DNA from: Ruegeria discodermiae
GTDB taxonomy: Bacteria > Pseudomonadota > Alphaproteobacteria > Rhodobacterales > Rhodobacteraceae
DNA length: 64,000 nt
Direction of reading: 5' to 3'
Assembly: GCF_030758345.1 (NCBI RefSeq)
Contig: NZ_JAVAMO010000012.1
Span: 1-64,000 of the forward strand
The position numbers were made by a program, and so were the translations under genes. Of this stretch, positions 53,058 to 61,473 are shown in pieces. The notes below the pieces were generated by a model, which did not search any database, was not told where the DNA came from, and saw only the letters and a list, made by a program, of their open reading frames with translations. Position 1 is the stretch's first letter. The number at the start of each line of letters is the position of its first letter.

Positions 53058-54008
53058 ATGGCGACGCCGCTTCATTTCAGCTTCATCCTGGTTGAGGAGT
53101 TCTCGCATCTCGCGTTCTCCTGTGCGGTTGAACCCTTGCGTATCGCCAATCTGGTCAGCGGTAAGGATCTGTACCGCTGGTCGCTGATTTCCGAGGATGG
53201 CACGGTGGCGACCTGTTCGAACGGGACGGTCACGCAGGTCCATCATGGGCTGGCGGATATCCCAAAATGTGACCGGCTGTTCGTGCTGTCGGGTATCAAT
53301 ATGCGCGACCACGTCAGCAAGCCGCTGCTTGCGACCTTGCGGCGAGAGCGGTCGGTTGGCACGCAGATCGGTGCGCTGTGTTCCGGCGCTTGGATTTTGG
53401 CCGAGGCCGGGTTCCTTAACGGGCGGCGGGCGGCGATCCACTGGGAATACCATGACAGCTTCATGGAGCACTTCCCCGAGGCAAATCTGGTGCGGAGCGT
53501 CTTTGTCGCGGATGGCAAGCACATCACCGCGTCGGGCGGAACCGCAACGGCCGACCTGATGTTGCACCTGATCGAGCAGGACCATGGCCGCGATCTGTCG
53601 GTCGAGGTGGCCGACCAGATGGTCTACAACGCCGTGCGGGATGCCAGCGCGGCGCAGCGCGTGTCACTGCAATCGCGCAACGGCATGCGCAACGCGCATC
53701 TGTCAAAGGCGATCAAGATCATGCGTGACCGCACCGACAAGGCCATTTCCCCGGCCAGTATCGCCGACGAGGTCGGCATCTCCACACGGCAGCTGGAACG
53801 CCTGTTTGGTCGTTACCTGAACACGTCACCCAAGAAATACCACATGGAACTGCGGTTGGAACGGGCGCGCAACCTGCTGATCCAATCCGAGGCGTCAATC
53901 ATCGACATCGCCCTGTCCTGCGGCTTTGAATCCGCCGGTCATTTTGCCCGCGTCTACCGTGCTGCCTATGGTTTGCCCCCGACCCAGCAACGCGACCGCA
54001 TTACGTAG
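53058..54008 (+). CDS. GlxA-type AraC regulator (DJ-1/PfpI plus AraC HTH)
   Basis: A 316-aa regulator. An N-terminal class I amidotransferase-like domain (about 1-185) with the nucleophile-elbow GALCSGAWILAEAG is followed by a C-terminal AraC domain with two HTHs (ISPASIADEVGISTRQLERLF and IDIALSCGFESAGHFARVYRAAYG). This is the architecture of GbdR, CdhR and SouR, which sense glycine betaine, carnitine and sarcosine. I prefer ATG 53058 (ACAGGA upstream); ATG 53037 is an in-frame alternative. It strengthens the methylated-amine reading of this cluster. Confidence 0.88.
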   Translation: MATPLHFSFILVEEFSHLAFSCAVEPLRIANLVSGKDLYRWSLISEDGTVATCSNGTVTQVHHGLADIPKCDRLFVLSGINMRDHVSKPLLATLRRERSVGTQIGALCSGAWILAEAGFLNGRRAAIHWEYHDSFMEHFPEANLVRSVFVADGKHITASGGTATADLMLHLIEQDHGRDLSVEVADQMVYNAVRDASAAQRVSLQSRNGMRNAHLSKAIKIMRDRTDKAISPASIADEVGISTRQLERLFGRYLNTSPKKYHMELRLERARNLLIQSEASIIDIALSCGFESAGHFARVYRAAYGLPPTQQRDRIT

Positions 54009-54107
54009 CGCGACACCTTTGGTTGGGAATAATCCGGCGTAAGGGTAAAAGCCCAGAAGTTCCGCCTTATGTTTAGGAGGCGATTTGGAGTTCTCCTGGA
54101 GGTTTCT

Positions 54108-54884
54108 ATGTCCAAGACCGCGCTTATCACCGGAGCATCATCCGGCATTGGTCGTGAGTTGGCCCGCTATCACGCCTCGCTTGGCGGTGACCTCATTATC
54201 ACCGCCCGCCGCGGCGAGGCGCTTGATGCGCTCAAGGCCGAGCTTGAGGCGGCCCATGAGGTCACTGTCACGGTCATCCCGCTTGATCTGGGTGCACCGG
54301 ACGAGGCCGCAAAGCTCTATGAGGCGGTCAAGGCCGAGGCTATCAAGGTCGACTATCTGATCAACAATGCAGGCTTTGGCGGGCATGGCGCGTTTCTGGA
54401 TCGCGATCTGACCGACGACCTGAACATGATCCGCCTGAATGTCGAGGCGCTGGTTTCGCTCTGTCACATGTTCGGTCGGGATATGGTGGCGTCTGGAGGC
54501 GGTAAGATACTCAATGTCAGCTCAACCGCAGCCCATATGCCCGGCCCGCTGCAAGCGACGTATTTCGCGACCAAGGCCTATGTCTCCAGTTTCAGCCAGG
54601 CATTGGCGGAAGAGCTTAAGAACAAAGGGGTGACGGTCACTGCGCTCGAACCCGGCTACGTGGTGACCGAGTTTGCAGCGGTGGCTGACCTTGAGGGCAC
54701 ACAACTGGTCGCCCAGAAAGGAGCAACGGCAGAAGCCGTGGCAAAAGTGGGCTATGACGCGATGATCGACGGCAAGCTGACGATCATCAATGACAAGTCG
54801 CTGGCTTTCATGCTGGGCTGGGTCATGCCCTTCCTGCCGCGCGGCATGCGTTTAAAAATGGTGCGGAAGATGCAGGAGAAATGA
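54108..54884 (+). CDS. SDR family oxidoreductase
   Basis: A 258-aa short-chain dehydrogenase with ITGASSGIGRELARY (about 7-21), NNAGFGGHG, Ser in NVSSTAAHM and catalytic YFATKAYV. The C-terminal FMLGWVMPFLPRGMRLKMVRKM is hydrophobic then basic, suggesting membrane association as in DltE/YdfG-like lipid-acting SDRs. TGGAGGT precedes the ATG at 54108. No operon partner; substrate unknown. Confidence 0.87.
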   Translation: MSKTALITGASSGIGRELARYHASLGGDLIITARRGEALDALKAELEAAHEVTVTVIPLDLGAPDEAAKLYEAVKAEAIKVDYLINNAGFGGHGAFLDRDLTDDLNMIRLNVEALVSLCHMFGRDMVASGGGKILNVSSTAAHMPGPLQATYFATKAYVSSFSQALAEELKNKGVTVTALEPGYVVTEFAAVADLEGTQLVAQKGATAEAVAKVGYDAMIDGKLTIINDKSLAFMLGWVMPFLPRGMRLKMVRKMQEK

Positions 54885-54990
54885 GGACTGACTATGAACT
54901 AATGGTCAATGAACTTTCGGTGCTTCTCTTGATGACTGGGCTGTTTAGTTTGAGGCCTGACATTGATTGCGTCAGTCAACCAGCGACCCC

Positions 54991-55254
54991 ATGTTTGTTT
55001 TGAGCGCAAATGCGAACAACGCCTGCCTAGTCGAGGCGATTTATTCAAGCTCGCCTGTTTCCTTTGCAGGCATATTCGTACTTTTTATATTGGTACTCTA
55101 CAGATTGGATTGGAACTTCCGAGAGAGTATTCTGGAGCTTATTGGGCTTCGCGGTATGAAGAACATCTCAATATTGGAGATGTTTGTGATGGCCGCAACG
55201 TTTGGCGCAACCTTCTACGCACTGTTTGAAGTGCTGAAAACCTGCAATCCCTGA
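54991..55254 (+). CDS. Small AT-richer membrane ORF
   Basis: An 87-codon frame (ATG 54991; a TTG at 54967 would add 8 residues) encoding two likely transmembrane segments, [16 protein letters not shown] (about 22-37) and [19 protein letters not shown] (about 61-79), joined by a charged loop. I recognise no family. Base composition is visibly lower in GC than all neighbours and the codon choice differs, suggesting foreign or rapidly evolving DNA. No Shine-Dalgarno precedes the ATG, which lowers confidence. The flanks (54885-54990 and 55255-55349) show nothing else. Confidence 0.42.
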   Translation: MFVLSANANNACLVEAIYSSSPVSFAGIFVLFILVLYRLDWNFRESILELIGLRGMKNISILEMFVMAATFGATFYALFEVLKTCNP

Positions 55255-55349
55255 AGAGCCCGGGGCCAGCAAATCGCGCATATTCCTGGGCGGTCAAACT
55301 TTCCCTTGCCACCCACATCCGAACCCCCTATAGAGCGGCATCTTGCGGC

Positions 55350-55380
55350 TCCCCCGGCTTTGTCGGGGGATTCGTTTTTA
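55350..55380 (+). terminator. Terminator or attenuator before rpmC
   Basis: CCCCCGGCTTTGTCGGGGG (55351-55369; stem CCCCCG/CGGGGG) followed by ATTCGTTTTTAT. It lies 75 bp before rpmC, so it ends the upstream transcript or attenuates the ribosomal operon. Confidence 0.8.
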
Positions 55381-55454
55381 TCATTCATCCACCAGGCCCA
55401 AGGTCACCCGGGCAAATCGGGGCCTTCTGGTGTTTTGAGAAAAGGAAGAGGGCG

Positions 55455-55661
55455 ATGAACGCCAACGAACTGCGTGACAAGACGCCGGACCAGCTCCGTG
55501 AGGATCTGGCCAATCTGAAAAAAGAAAGCTTCAACCTGCGCTTTCAGCAGGCCACCGGCCAGATGGAAAACACCGCTGGCATCAAGGCGGCCCGCCGCAA
55601 CGCCGCGCGCGTGAAGACCATTCTGAATGAAAAGGCCGCTGCCGCGGCATCCGAGGAGTAA
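55455..55661 (+). CDS. rpmC: Ribosomal protein L29 (uL29)
   Basis: A 68-aa protein of two antiparallel helices that binds 23S rRNA near the exit tunnel. [31 protein letters not shown] and [15 protein letters not shown] are typical. First of eleven ribosomal genes in the window; its usual upstream partner rplP is not present. GGAAGAGG precedes the ATG. The rpsQ gene follows after 4 bp. Confidence 0.96.
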   Translation: MNANELRDKTPDQLREDLANLKKESFNLRFQQATGQMENTAGIKAARRNAARVKTILNEKAAAAASEE

Positions 55662-55665
55662 TCAG

Positions 55666-55896
55666 ATGCCCAAGCGTATCCTTGCAGGCACCGTCACCAG
55701 CGACGCCAACGAACAGACCGTAACCGTGTCGGTGGAACGCCGCTTCACGCACCCGGTTCTCAAAAAGACCATTCGTAAGTCCAAGAAATACCGGGCGCAC
55801 GATGAGAAGAACACCTTCAAGGTAGGTGACTCGGTCCGCATCATCGAATGCGCGCCGAAATCGAAAACCAAACGTTGGGAAGTTCTGGAGGCGTAA
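55666..55896 (+). CDS. rpsQ: Ribosomal protein S17 (uS17)
   Basis: A 76-aa OB-fold 30S protein. [31 protein letters not shown] and [18 protein letters not shown] are conserved. ATG 55666 follows GAGGAG and the rpmC stop. In the classical arrangement rpsQ ends the S10 operon, and here too a hairpin-bearing 78-bp gap separates it from rplN. Confidence 0.97.
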   Translation: MPKRILAGTVTSDANEQTVTVSVERRFTHPVLKKTIRKSKKYRAHDEKNTFKVGDSVRIIECAPKSKTKRWEVLEA

Positions 55897-55897
55897 G

Positions 55898-55935
55898 CCC
55901 CCAGGACTTTTCCTTTTTAGTCGAAACCCTGGGGG
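55898..55935 (+). repeat. Inverted repeat between rpsQ and rplN
   Basis: Perfect 8-bp arms CCCCCAGG (55898-55905) and CCTGGGGG (55928-55935) enclose a T-rich 22-nt loop. It lies at the S10/spc boundary and may be an attenuator or RNA-processing stem. Confidence 0.55.
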
Positions 55936-55974
55936 AACTAACAAGACCAGCCCCCACAGGTCGGGAGAAACCAC

Positions 55975-56343
55975 ATGATCCAGATGCAGACCAATCTGGA
56001 TGTCGCTGACAACTCCGGCGCACGCCGAGTTCAGTGCATCAAGGTCCTGGGTGGTTCCAAGCGTAAATACGCCTCCGTCGGCGACATCATTGTCGTCTCG
56101 GTGAAGGAAGCCATCCCGCGCGGCCGCGTAAAGAAAGGGGACGTCCGCAAGGCCGTCGTCGTACGCACCGCCAAGGAAGTCCGTCGCGAAGACGGCACCG
56201 CGATCCGTTTTGATCGCAACGCCGCCGTCATCCTCAACAACAACAACGAGCCGGTCGGTACCCGTATCTTTGGCCCCGTTGTTCGCGAGCTGCGCGGCAA
56301 GAATTTCATGAAGATCATCTCGCTGGCTCCGGAGGTGCTCTGA
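55975..56343 (+). CDS. rplN: Ribosomal protein L14 (uL14)
   Basis: A 122-aa beta-barrel 50S protein of normal length: [20 protein letters not shown] start, [18 protein letters not shown], and [23 protein letters not shown] end. TGATG overlap with rplX. Confidence 0.98.
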   Translation: MIQMQTNLDVADNSGARRVQCIKVLGGSKRKYASVGDIIVVSVKEAIPRGRVKKGDVRKAVVVRTAKEVRREDGTAIRFDRNAAVILNNNNEPVGTRIFGPVVRELRGKNFMKIISLAPEVL

Positions 56344-56654
56344 TGGCTGCGAAACTGAAAAAAGGCGACAAGGTCGTCGTGCTGGCCGGCAAGGACAAGG
56401 GCAAGGAAGGCACCATTGCTTCCGTTGACCCGAAAGCCGGCAAAGCTGTTGTCGATGGCCTGAACATCGCCATCCGCCACACCCGCCAGACCCAGAACAG
56501 CCAAGGTGGCCGCCTGCCCAAGGCCCTGCCGATCGAGCTGTCGAACCTGGCCTATCTGGACAAGAACGGCAAACCGACCCGCGTTGGCTTCCGCATGGAA
56601 GGCGACAAGAAGGTCCGTTTCGCCAAGACCACGGGGGACGTGATCGATGCTTGA
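56343..56654 (+). CDS. rplX: Ribosomal protein L24 (uL24)
   Basis: A 103-aa KOW-motif 50S assembly initiator protein. [20 protein letters not shown] is the KOW motif; [19 protein letters not shown] follows. It overlaps rplE by 8 bp. Confidence 0.97.
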   Translation: MAAKLKKGDKVVVLAGKDKGKEGTIASVDPKAGKAVVDGLNIAIRHTRQTQNSQGGRLPKALPIELSNLAYLDKNGKPTRVGFRMEGDKKVRFAKTTGDVIDA

Positions 56655-57210
56655 TTCTGCAACCTACACCCCGCGTCTGAAGGCCCAGTATGCCGACAGC
56701 ATCCGCGCCGCTCTGAAAGAAGAGTTCGGCTACAAGAACGAGATGATGATCCCCAAGCTGGACAAGATCGTTCTGAACATCGGCTGCGGTGCCGAAGCGG
56801 TCAAAGACAGCAAGAAAGCCAAGTCGGCCCAGGAAGACCTGACGGCGATTGCCGGTCAGAAGGCCGTCATCACCAAGGCGAAGAAATCCATCGCGGGTTT
56901 CCGGGTTCGTGAAGACATGCCGCTGGGCGCGAAAGTGACCCTGCGCGGTGACCGCATGTATGATTTCCTGGATCGCCTGATCACCATCGCGATGCCCCGC
57001 ATCCGTGACTTCCGCGGCGTGTCCGGCACCTCTTTCGACGGTCGTGGCAACTATGCCATGGGCATCAAAGAGCACATCGTGTTCCCCGAGATCGATTTCG
57101 ACAAGGTCGATGAGGCTTGGGGCATGGACATCGTAATTGGCACCACAGCGAAAACCGACGCTGAAGCAAAGGCATTGTTGAAAGCATTCAACATGCCCTT
57201 CAACAGCTAA
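56647..57210 (+). CDS. rplE: Ribosomal protein L5 (uL5)
   Basis: A 187-aa 5S rRNA-binding protein. [38 protein letters not shown] and the late [23 protein letters not shown] are signature regions. Confidence 0.97.
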   Translation: MLDSATYTPRLKAQYADSIRAALKEEFGYKNEMMIPKLDKIVLNIGCGAEAVKDSKKAKSAQEDLTAIAGQKAVITKAKKSIAGFRVREDMPLGAKVTLRGDRMYDFLDRLITIAMPRIRDFRGVSGTSFDGRGNYAMGIKEHIVFPEIDFDKVDEAWGMDIVIGTTAKTDAEAKALLKAFNMPFNS

Positions 57211-57230
57211 AAGCGCGGGAAGGAAAAGAC

Positions 57231-57536
57231 ATGGCTAAGAAAAGCATGATCGAACGCGAGAAGAAGCGCGAGCGCCTGGTGGCCAAATATGCTGCCAAAC
57301 GTGCCGAGCTCAAAGAGATCGCGAATGACGAGAGCAAGCCGATGGAAGAGCGCTTCAAGGCGCGTCTGAAACTGGCGAAACTGCCGCGCAACAGCTCGGC
57401 AACCCGTCTGCACAACCGCTGCCAGCTCACCGGTCGTCCCCACGCTTACTACCGTAAGCTGAAGGTCAGCCGTATCGCGCTGCGCGAGCTGGGCTCTGCT
57501 GGTCAGATCCCCGGCATGGTGAAATCGAGCTGGTAA
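57231..57536 (+). CDS. rpsN: Ribosomal protein S14 (uS14), zinc-independent form
   Basis: A 101-aa long-form S14 without the four-cysteine zinc ribbon (only one Cys, in [15 protein letters not shown]). [15 protein letters not shown] and [16 protein letters not shown] are typical of the proteobacterial C-minus type. Confidence 0.97.
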   Translation: MAKKSMIEREKKRERLVAKYAAKRAELKEIANDESKPMEERFKARLKLAKLPRNSSATRLHNRCQLTGRPHAYYRKLKVSRIALRELGSAGQIPGMVKSSW

Positions 57537-57549
57537 GGGAGAGACAGAT

Positions 57550-57942
57550 ATGAACGATCCTATCGGCGATATGCTCACCCGTATCCGCAACGCGCAGATG
57601 CGCGGCAAGTCTACCGTTTCCACCCCGGCCTCCAAGCTGCGCGGTTGGGTTCTGGACGTGCTGGCGGATGAGGGCTACATCCGTGGCTATGAAAAGACGA
57701 CCGGCACCAACGGTCATCCGGCCATCGAAATCAGCCTGAAATACTACGAAGGCACCCCTGTTATTCGCGAACTGAAGCGGGTCTCCAAACCCGGTCGTCG
57801 CGTGTACATGGGCGTCAATGACATCCCGCAGGTCCGTCAGGGTCTGGGCGTGTCGATTGTCAGCACTCCGAAAGGTGTGATGTCGGACCAGAACGCACGC
57901 TCCAACAATGTTGGCGGCGAAGTGCTCTGCACCGTCTTCTAA
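57550..57942 (+). CDS. rpsH: Ribosomal protein S8 (uS8)
   Basis: A 130-aa 16S central-domain binder and, in E. coli, the translational regulator of the spc operon. [15 protein letters not shown] at the start and [25 protein letters not shown] near the end are conserved. I could not point to an S8-binding mRNA site here. Confidence 0.97.
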   Translation: MNDPIGDMLTRIRNAQMRGKSTVSTPASKLRGWVLDVLADEGYIRGYEKTTGTNGHPAIEISLKYYEGTPVIRELKRVSKPGRRVYMGVNDIPQVRQGLGVSIVSTPKGVMSDQNARSNNVGGEVLCTVF

Positions 57943-57953
57943 GGAGGTCTGCA

Positions 57954-58487
57954 ATGTCTCGTATTGGTAAAAAACCGGTCGAGCTGCCCAGCGGCGTATC
58001 CGCCGCTGTGTCGGGTCAGACCATCGAAGTGAAGGGTCCCAAGGGCACCCGCAGCTTCACCGCGACCGACGACGTGACCCTCAACGTTGAGGACAATGTT
58101 GTCACCATCGAGCCGCGCGGCAAATCCAAGCGCGCACGCCAGCAGTGGGGCATGTCCCGCACTGTGGTCGCCAACCTGGTGACCGGCGTGACCCAGGGTT
58201 TCAAGAAAGAGCTTGAGATCCAGGGTGTGGGTTACCGGGCGCAGATGCAGGGCAACACCCTGAAGCTGAACCTGGGCCTCAGCCACGACGTTGACTACGT
58301 CGCTCCGGAGGGCGTGACCATCACCGCTCCGAAGCAGACCGAAATCACCGTTGAGGGGATCGACGAACAGCAGGTCGGTCAGGTCGCCGCGGAGATCCGC
58401 GCCTGGCGCAAGCCCGAGCCCTACAAAGGCAAAGGCATCCGCTACAAGGGCGAGTTCATCTTCCGCAAGGAAGGCAAGAAAAAGTAA
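57954..58487 (+). CDS. rplF: Ribosomal protein L6 (uL6)
   Basis: A 177-aa 50S protein with two alpha/beta domains. [14 protein letters not shown] start, [21 protein letters not shown], and [19 protein letters not shown] end. AAGGAGG precedes the ATG. Confidence 0.98.
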   Translation: MSRIGKKPVELPSGVSAAVSGQTIEVKGPKGTRSFTATDDVTLNVEDNVVTIEPRGKSKRARQQWGMSRTVVANLVTGVTQGFKKELEIQGVGYRAQMQGNTLKLNLGLSHDVDYVAPEGVTITAPKQTEITVEGIDEQQVGQVAAEIRAWRKPEPYKGKGIRYKGEFIFRKEGKKK

Positions 58488-58498
58488 GGACGCAGATA

Positions 58499-58858
58499 AT
58501 GGCAAACAGCAAAAGAACCCTGTTTCTGAAGCGCCGCCTGCGCGTTCGGAACAAACTTCGCAAGGTCAACGCGGGTCGTCCGCGCCTGTCCGTGCACCGC
58601 TCGAACAAGAACATCTCTGTTCAGTTGATCGACGATGTGCGTGGCGTGACCCTGGCCTCGGCCTCGACCCTGGAAAAAGATCTGGGTCTGGTCGGCAAGA
58701 ACAACGTCGAAGCGGCCACCAAAGTGGGCGCGGTCATCGCCGAGCGTGCCAAGAAGGCAGGCGTCGAAGAGGCCTATTTCGATCGCGGTGGCTTCCTGTT
58801 CCACGGCAAGGTGAAGGCTCTGGCCGACGCTGCGCGTGAAGGTGGTCTGAAGATCTAA
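58499..58858 (+). CDS. rplR: Ribosomal protein L18 (uL18)
   Basis: A 119-aa 5S rRNA-binding protein. [23 protein letters not shown] and the final [26 protein letters not shown] are characteristic. Confidence 0.97.
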   Translation: MANSKRTLFLKRRLRVRNKLRKVNAGRPRLSVHRSNKNISVQLIDDVRGVTLASASTLEKDLGLVGKNNVEAATKVGAVIAERAKKAGVEEAYFDRGGFLFHGKVKALADAAREGGLKI

Positions 58859-58865
58859 GACTTGC

Positions 58866-58952
58866 GGGCAGCTTCGCGGCTGCCCCGATGATCCGGGGGT
58901 CTCGGCAACAGCCGGGGCTCACTTGGATTGAACAAACGGCGCCGCTGGCGCC
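58866..58952 (+). repeat. Two stem-loops between rplR and rpsE
   Basis: GGGCAGC/GCTGCCC (58866-58872, 58879-58885) with a TTCGCG loop, and GGCGCC-GCT-GGCGCC (58938-58952). They fill the only gap over 100 bp inside this ribosomal cluster and no T-run follows, so they are more likely processing or regulatory stems than terminators. Confidence 0.6.
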
Positions 58953-58973
58953 ACCAATGAAAAGGATGCCAAG

Positions 58974-59549
58974 ATGGCAGAACGTGAAAACCGTCGGGGC
59001 CGTGGTCGCGATCGCGACGAAGCGCCGGAATTTGCAGATCGCCTGGTCGCGATCAACCGTGTGTCGAAAACCGTAAAAGGTGGTAAGCGCTTTGGCTTCG
59101 CCGCTCTGGTGGTTGTCGGCGATCAGAAAGGCCGCGTCGGCTTTGGCAAGGGTAAAGCAAAAGAAGTGCCCGAGGCCATCCGCAAGGCAACCGAGCAAGC
59201 CAAGCGTCAGATGATCCGCGTGCAACTGCGCGAGGGCCGCACGCTGCACCACGACATCGAAGGCCGTCACGGAGCCGGTAAAGTGGTTATGCGGACCGCA
59301 CCTGAAGGTACCGGGATCATCGCCGGTGGTCCGATGCGTGCCGTGTTCGAAATGCTGGGCGTCAAGGACGTTGTGTCCAAGTCGGTCGGTTCGCAGAACC
59401 CCTACAACATGATCCGCGCCACCATGAACGGTCTGCAGAAAGAGCAGAGCCCCCGCTCGGTCGCGCAGCGTCGTGGCAAGAAGGTTGCCGACATCCTGCC
59501 CAAGCGGGACGAAGCACCGGCTGCCGCCTCTGAAGCCGCTGAAGCGTAA
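58974..59549 (+). CDS. rpsE: Ribosomal protein S5 (uS5)
   Basis: A 191-aa 30S protein important for decoding fidelity. [34 protein letters not shown] and [19 protein letters not shown] are conserved. It has a short alphaproteobacterial Ala-rich C-terminal tail. The ATG follows AAGGATGCCAAG. Confidence 0.97.
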   Translation: MAERENRRGRGRDRDEAPEFADRLVAINRVSKTVKGGKRFGFAALVVVGDQKGRVGFGKGKAKEVPEAIRKATEQAKRQMIRVQLREGRTLHHDIEGRHGAGKVVMRTAPEGTGIIAGGPMRAVFEMLGVKDVVSKSVGSQNPYNMIRATMNGLQKEQSPRSVAQRRGKKVADILPKRDEAPAAASEAAEA

Positions 59550-59561
59550 GGAGACGGAAAC

Positions 59562-59750
59562 ATGGCAAAAACCATCGTCGTCAAGCAGATCGGCTCGCCG
59601 ATCCGCCGCCCCGCAGACCAGCGCGCAACTCTGGTTGGCCTGGGCCTGAACAAGATGCACAAGACCCGCGAGCTGGAGGATACCCCCTCGGTCCGTGGCA
59701 TGGTCAACAAGATCCCGCATCTGGTTGAGATCATCGAAGAGCGCGATTGA
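59562..59750 (+). CDS. rpmD: Ribosomal protein L30 (uL30)
   Basis: A 62-aa 50S protein: [26 protein letters not shown] and [14 protein letters not shown] are typical. It is followed by a strong terminator rather than by rplO and secY, so the spc cluster is split here. Confidence 0.97.
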   Translation: MAKTIVVKQIGSPIRRPADQRATLVGLGLNKMHKTRELEDTPSVRGMVNKIPHLVEIIEERD

Positions 59751-59831
59751 TAGATGGGGTGAACCCCCGTCCAGCAATACAAAAACGCCCATGGGACACC
59801 GGGTACATTCCGGGTCTTGGTACGTAAAACG

Positions 59832-59871
59832 AACCCCTGCCGAGTTTTTCTCGGCAGGGGTTTGATTTTTT
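59832..59871 (+). terminator. Strong terminator after the ribosomal cluster
   Basis: AACCCCTGCCGAG (59832-59844) pairs perfectly with CTCGGCAGGGGTT (59850-59862), 13 bp with a 5-T loop, followed by TGATTTTTT. Confidence 0.95.
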
Positions 59872-60019
59872 AGGACGATTTTCTGACAGTATCGCTCCCA
59901 AATCCGATCCAGCAGGGCCAGGATTGAGCACGCAGTGTCTGTCTTTCCTGGGTAACAATTCGACCTGTCGAAATGTCCAACGCGTATTGACACATCTCGT
60001 GGCCTCGGGCACTCAGTCC

Positions 60020-60200
60020 CCAGATGGTTCCTTATGGTGCGCCCAGGGGATGAAAAGGGAATACGGTGAGGTCTGCCAATCAGCGCCAAGTCCGTGACTG
60101 CCCCCGCAACTGTAAGCGGTGAGCAAAGCCAATCAGCCACTGGCCCTATGGCCGGGAAGGATGGCCAAGCAATGACCCGCAAGTCAGGAGACCTGCCATC
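60020..60200 (+). ncRNA. Cobalamin riboswitch
   Basis: All main conserved blocks of the cobalamin aptamer occur in order: GATGAAAAGGGAATACGGTG (60050-60069), GTCCGTGACTGCCCCCGCAACTGTAAGCGG (60090-60119), GCCACTGG (60136-60143), CCGGGAAGGATGGCC (60152-60166) and the B12 box with GTCAGGAGACCTGCC (60183-60197). The 5' and 3' ends are approximate. No terminator follows before the AAGGAGG at 60236, so control is probably by hiding that ribosome-binding site. It governs the DUF1636 and ABC transporter genes. Confidence 0.94.
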
Positions 60201-60246
60201 ACATGTTCAACCAACCCGGGGCGGGGCGTCCTGGAAGGAGGCTTTG

Positions 60247-60333
60247 ATGGCACGTTTGCGACGTGTGTACATGACCGGCACCTTCCGTCTGCGCTTGGGC
60301 ACAAGCGGAGCGGGTGATGCCGGACACAGCTGA
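60247..60333 (+). CDS. 28-codon ORF behind the cobalamin riboswitch
   Basis: ATG 60247 is preceded at ideal spacing by GGAAGGAGG, the best Shine-Dalgarno in the region. The frame (MARLRRVYMTGTFRLRLG...) is 28 codons, Arg-rich, and overlaps the DUF1636 start by 17 bp. It is not a CbtB or any family I know. It may be a leader whose translation is switched by the riboswitch and coupled to DUF1636. Confidence 0.4.
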   Translation: MARLRRVYMTGTFRLRLGTSGAGDAGHS

Positions 60334-60673
60334 CCACTTCCTTCTGATCTGCACGACCTGCAAGGGCGGCCCGTCGGTTGGCTCCATGCGGGATATGTTG
60401 GCGGACAGGCTGCCCAAGGGTTTTGCGATCCGCGCCATCGACTGTATGGCTGGTTGCGATCACCCGGGAACGGTCGGGTTTCAGGCCAAGAACAAGGCGC
60501 AATACCTGTTCGGCGACATCCAGACCACGCAAGACATTGAGGCGCTGGCAGAATTTGCCGAGCAATACCGTCAAAGCCCGGATGGCTGGACCAACGCCAC
60601 CGATCGCCCGCGCCCGTTATTGACCAAAACCCTGTCGCGGATGCCCCGGATTGCACAGGAGGTGCCGTCATGA
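60317..60673 (+). CDS. DUF1636 family protein
   Basis: A 118-aa protein of the DUF1636 family, thioredoxin-like ferredoxin-type fold with cysteines LICTTCKGG (about 10-18) and DCMAGCDHPG (about 41-50) that may hold a metal or an Fe-S cluster. The family is repeatedly found with cobalamin riboswitches and corrinoid or cobalt genes; a role in corrinoid handling is inference. ATG 60317 with GGAG upstream is preferred. ATGA overlap with the ATPase gene. Confidence 0.8.
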   Translation: MPDTADHFLLICTTCKGGPSVGSMRDMLADRLPKGFAIRAIDCMAGCDHPGTVGFQAKNKAQYLFGDIQTTQDIEALAEFAEQYRQSPDGWTNATDRPRPLLTKTLSRMPRIAQEVPS

Positions 60674-61461
60674 CGACCACCCCCTTTCTGATCGCCAAAG
60701 ATCTGGAATACCGCGCCCCGAACGGTGAGGCTCTGCTGCAGGGCGTATCTTTCGAGCTGCACGAAGGTGCCATTCTTGCAATTGCGGGTCCCAACGGCGC
60801 CGGCAAGACCACCTTGCTGAACATGCTCTGTGGGGCAGAGGGGCTGGCCTTCGGGGATGTGTGGATCAAAGGGCGCCGACTGAAAGAGCTCTCGGCCAAA
60901 GACCGTGCCCAGATGATCGCGGTGGTCAGCCAGCAAGAACTCCCGGATGGGCGCCTGGCGCTGCGGGATTATGTTGCACTGGGGCAAATACCGATCCGGG
61001 CGGATCGCTCGACGGATGAACATGCCAGGGAACTCACCCGTATTCTCGAAATGACGGGACTCGGCGCGCTGGCCGACAAGCGGATGGGTCAGCTCTCCGG
61101 CGGGGAGCGTCAGCGCGCGCATATCGCCCGCGCCCTGGCGCAGAACCCATCGCTGCTGTTTCTGGATGAGCCCACCAACCATCTGGATCCTGACGCCAAG
61201 GGGCGGATGCTGTCGCTGGTTGCCGAATTGGGTATCACCGTGGTGATGATCGTCCACGATCTGGTGATGATCCCGGAATTCGCCACCCATGTCGCGCTGA
61301 TGAAAGCAACACGGCTCACCGGTTTTGGCGCGGTGGCTGAGGTGCTGACCCCTGAACATGTGCGCGACACCTTTGGCGTTGATTTCCTGTGCTTTCACCA
61401 TGAAGGCCGCGTGATCCCGGCGCTGGACATCCGAAAAACCGCTGTCTCAATTCAATCCTAG
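60670..61461 (+). CDS. Corrinoid/iron-chelate ABC transporter ATPase (BtuD/FecE-like)
   Basis: A 263-aa ATPase with Walker A GPNGAGKTT, signature LSGGERQRAHIARAL, Walker B LLFLDEPTNHLD and H-loop MIVHDL. Because of the upstream riboswitch, cobalamin, cobinamide or another corrinoid is the likely cargo. Translationally coupled to DUF1636. Confidence 0.9.
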   Translation: MTTTPFLIAKDLEYRAPNGEALLQGVSFELHEGAILAIAGPNGAGKTTLLNMLCGAEGLAFGDVWIKGRRLKELSAKDRAQMIAVVSQQELPDGRLALRDYVALGQIPIRADRSTDEHARELTRILEMTGLGALADKRMGQLSGGERQRAHIARALAQNPSLLFLDEPTNHLDPDAKGRMLSLVAELGITVVMIVHDLVMIPEFATHVALMKATRLTGFGAVAEVLTPEHVRDTFGVDFLCFHHEGRVIPALDIRKTAVSIQS

Positions 61462-61473
61462 GAGTATTTCCCG

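Noticed and set aside
55582-57075. 497-codon minus-strand ORF across the ribosomal genes
   Set aside because: Antisense shadow of highly biased ribosomal protein codons.
60094-60333. 79-codon ORF overlapping the riboswitch
   Set aside because: It would translate the aptamer itself; conserved RNA blocks explain the sequence better.
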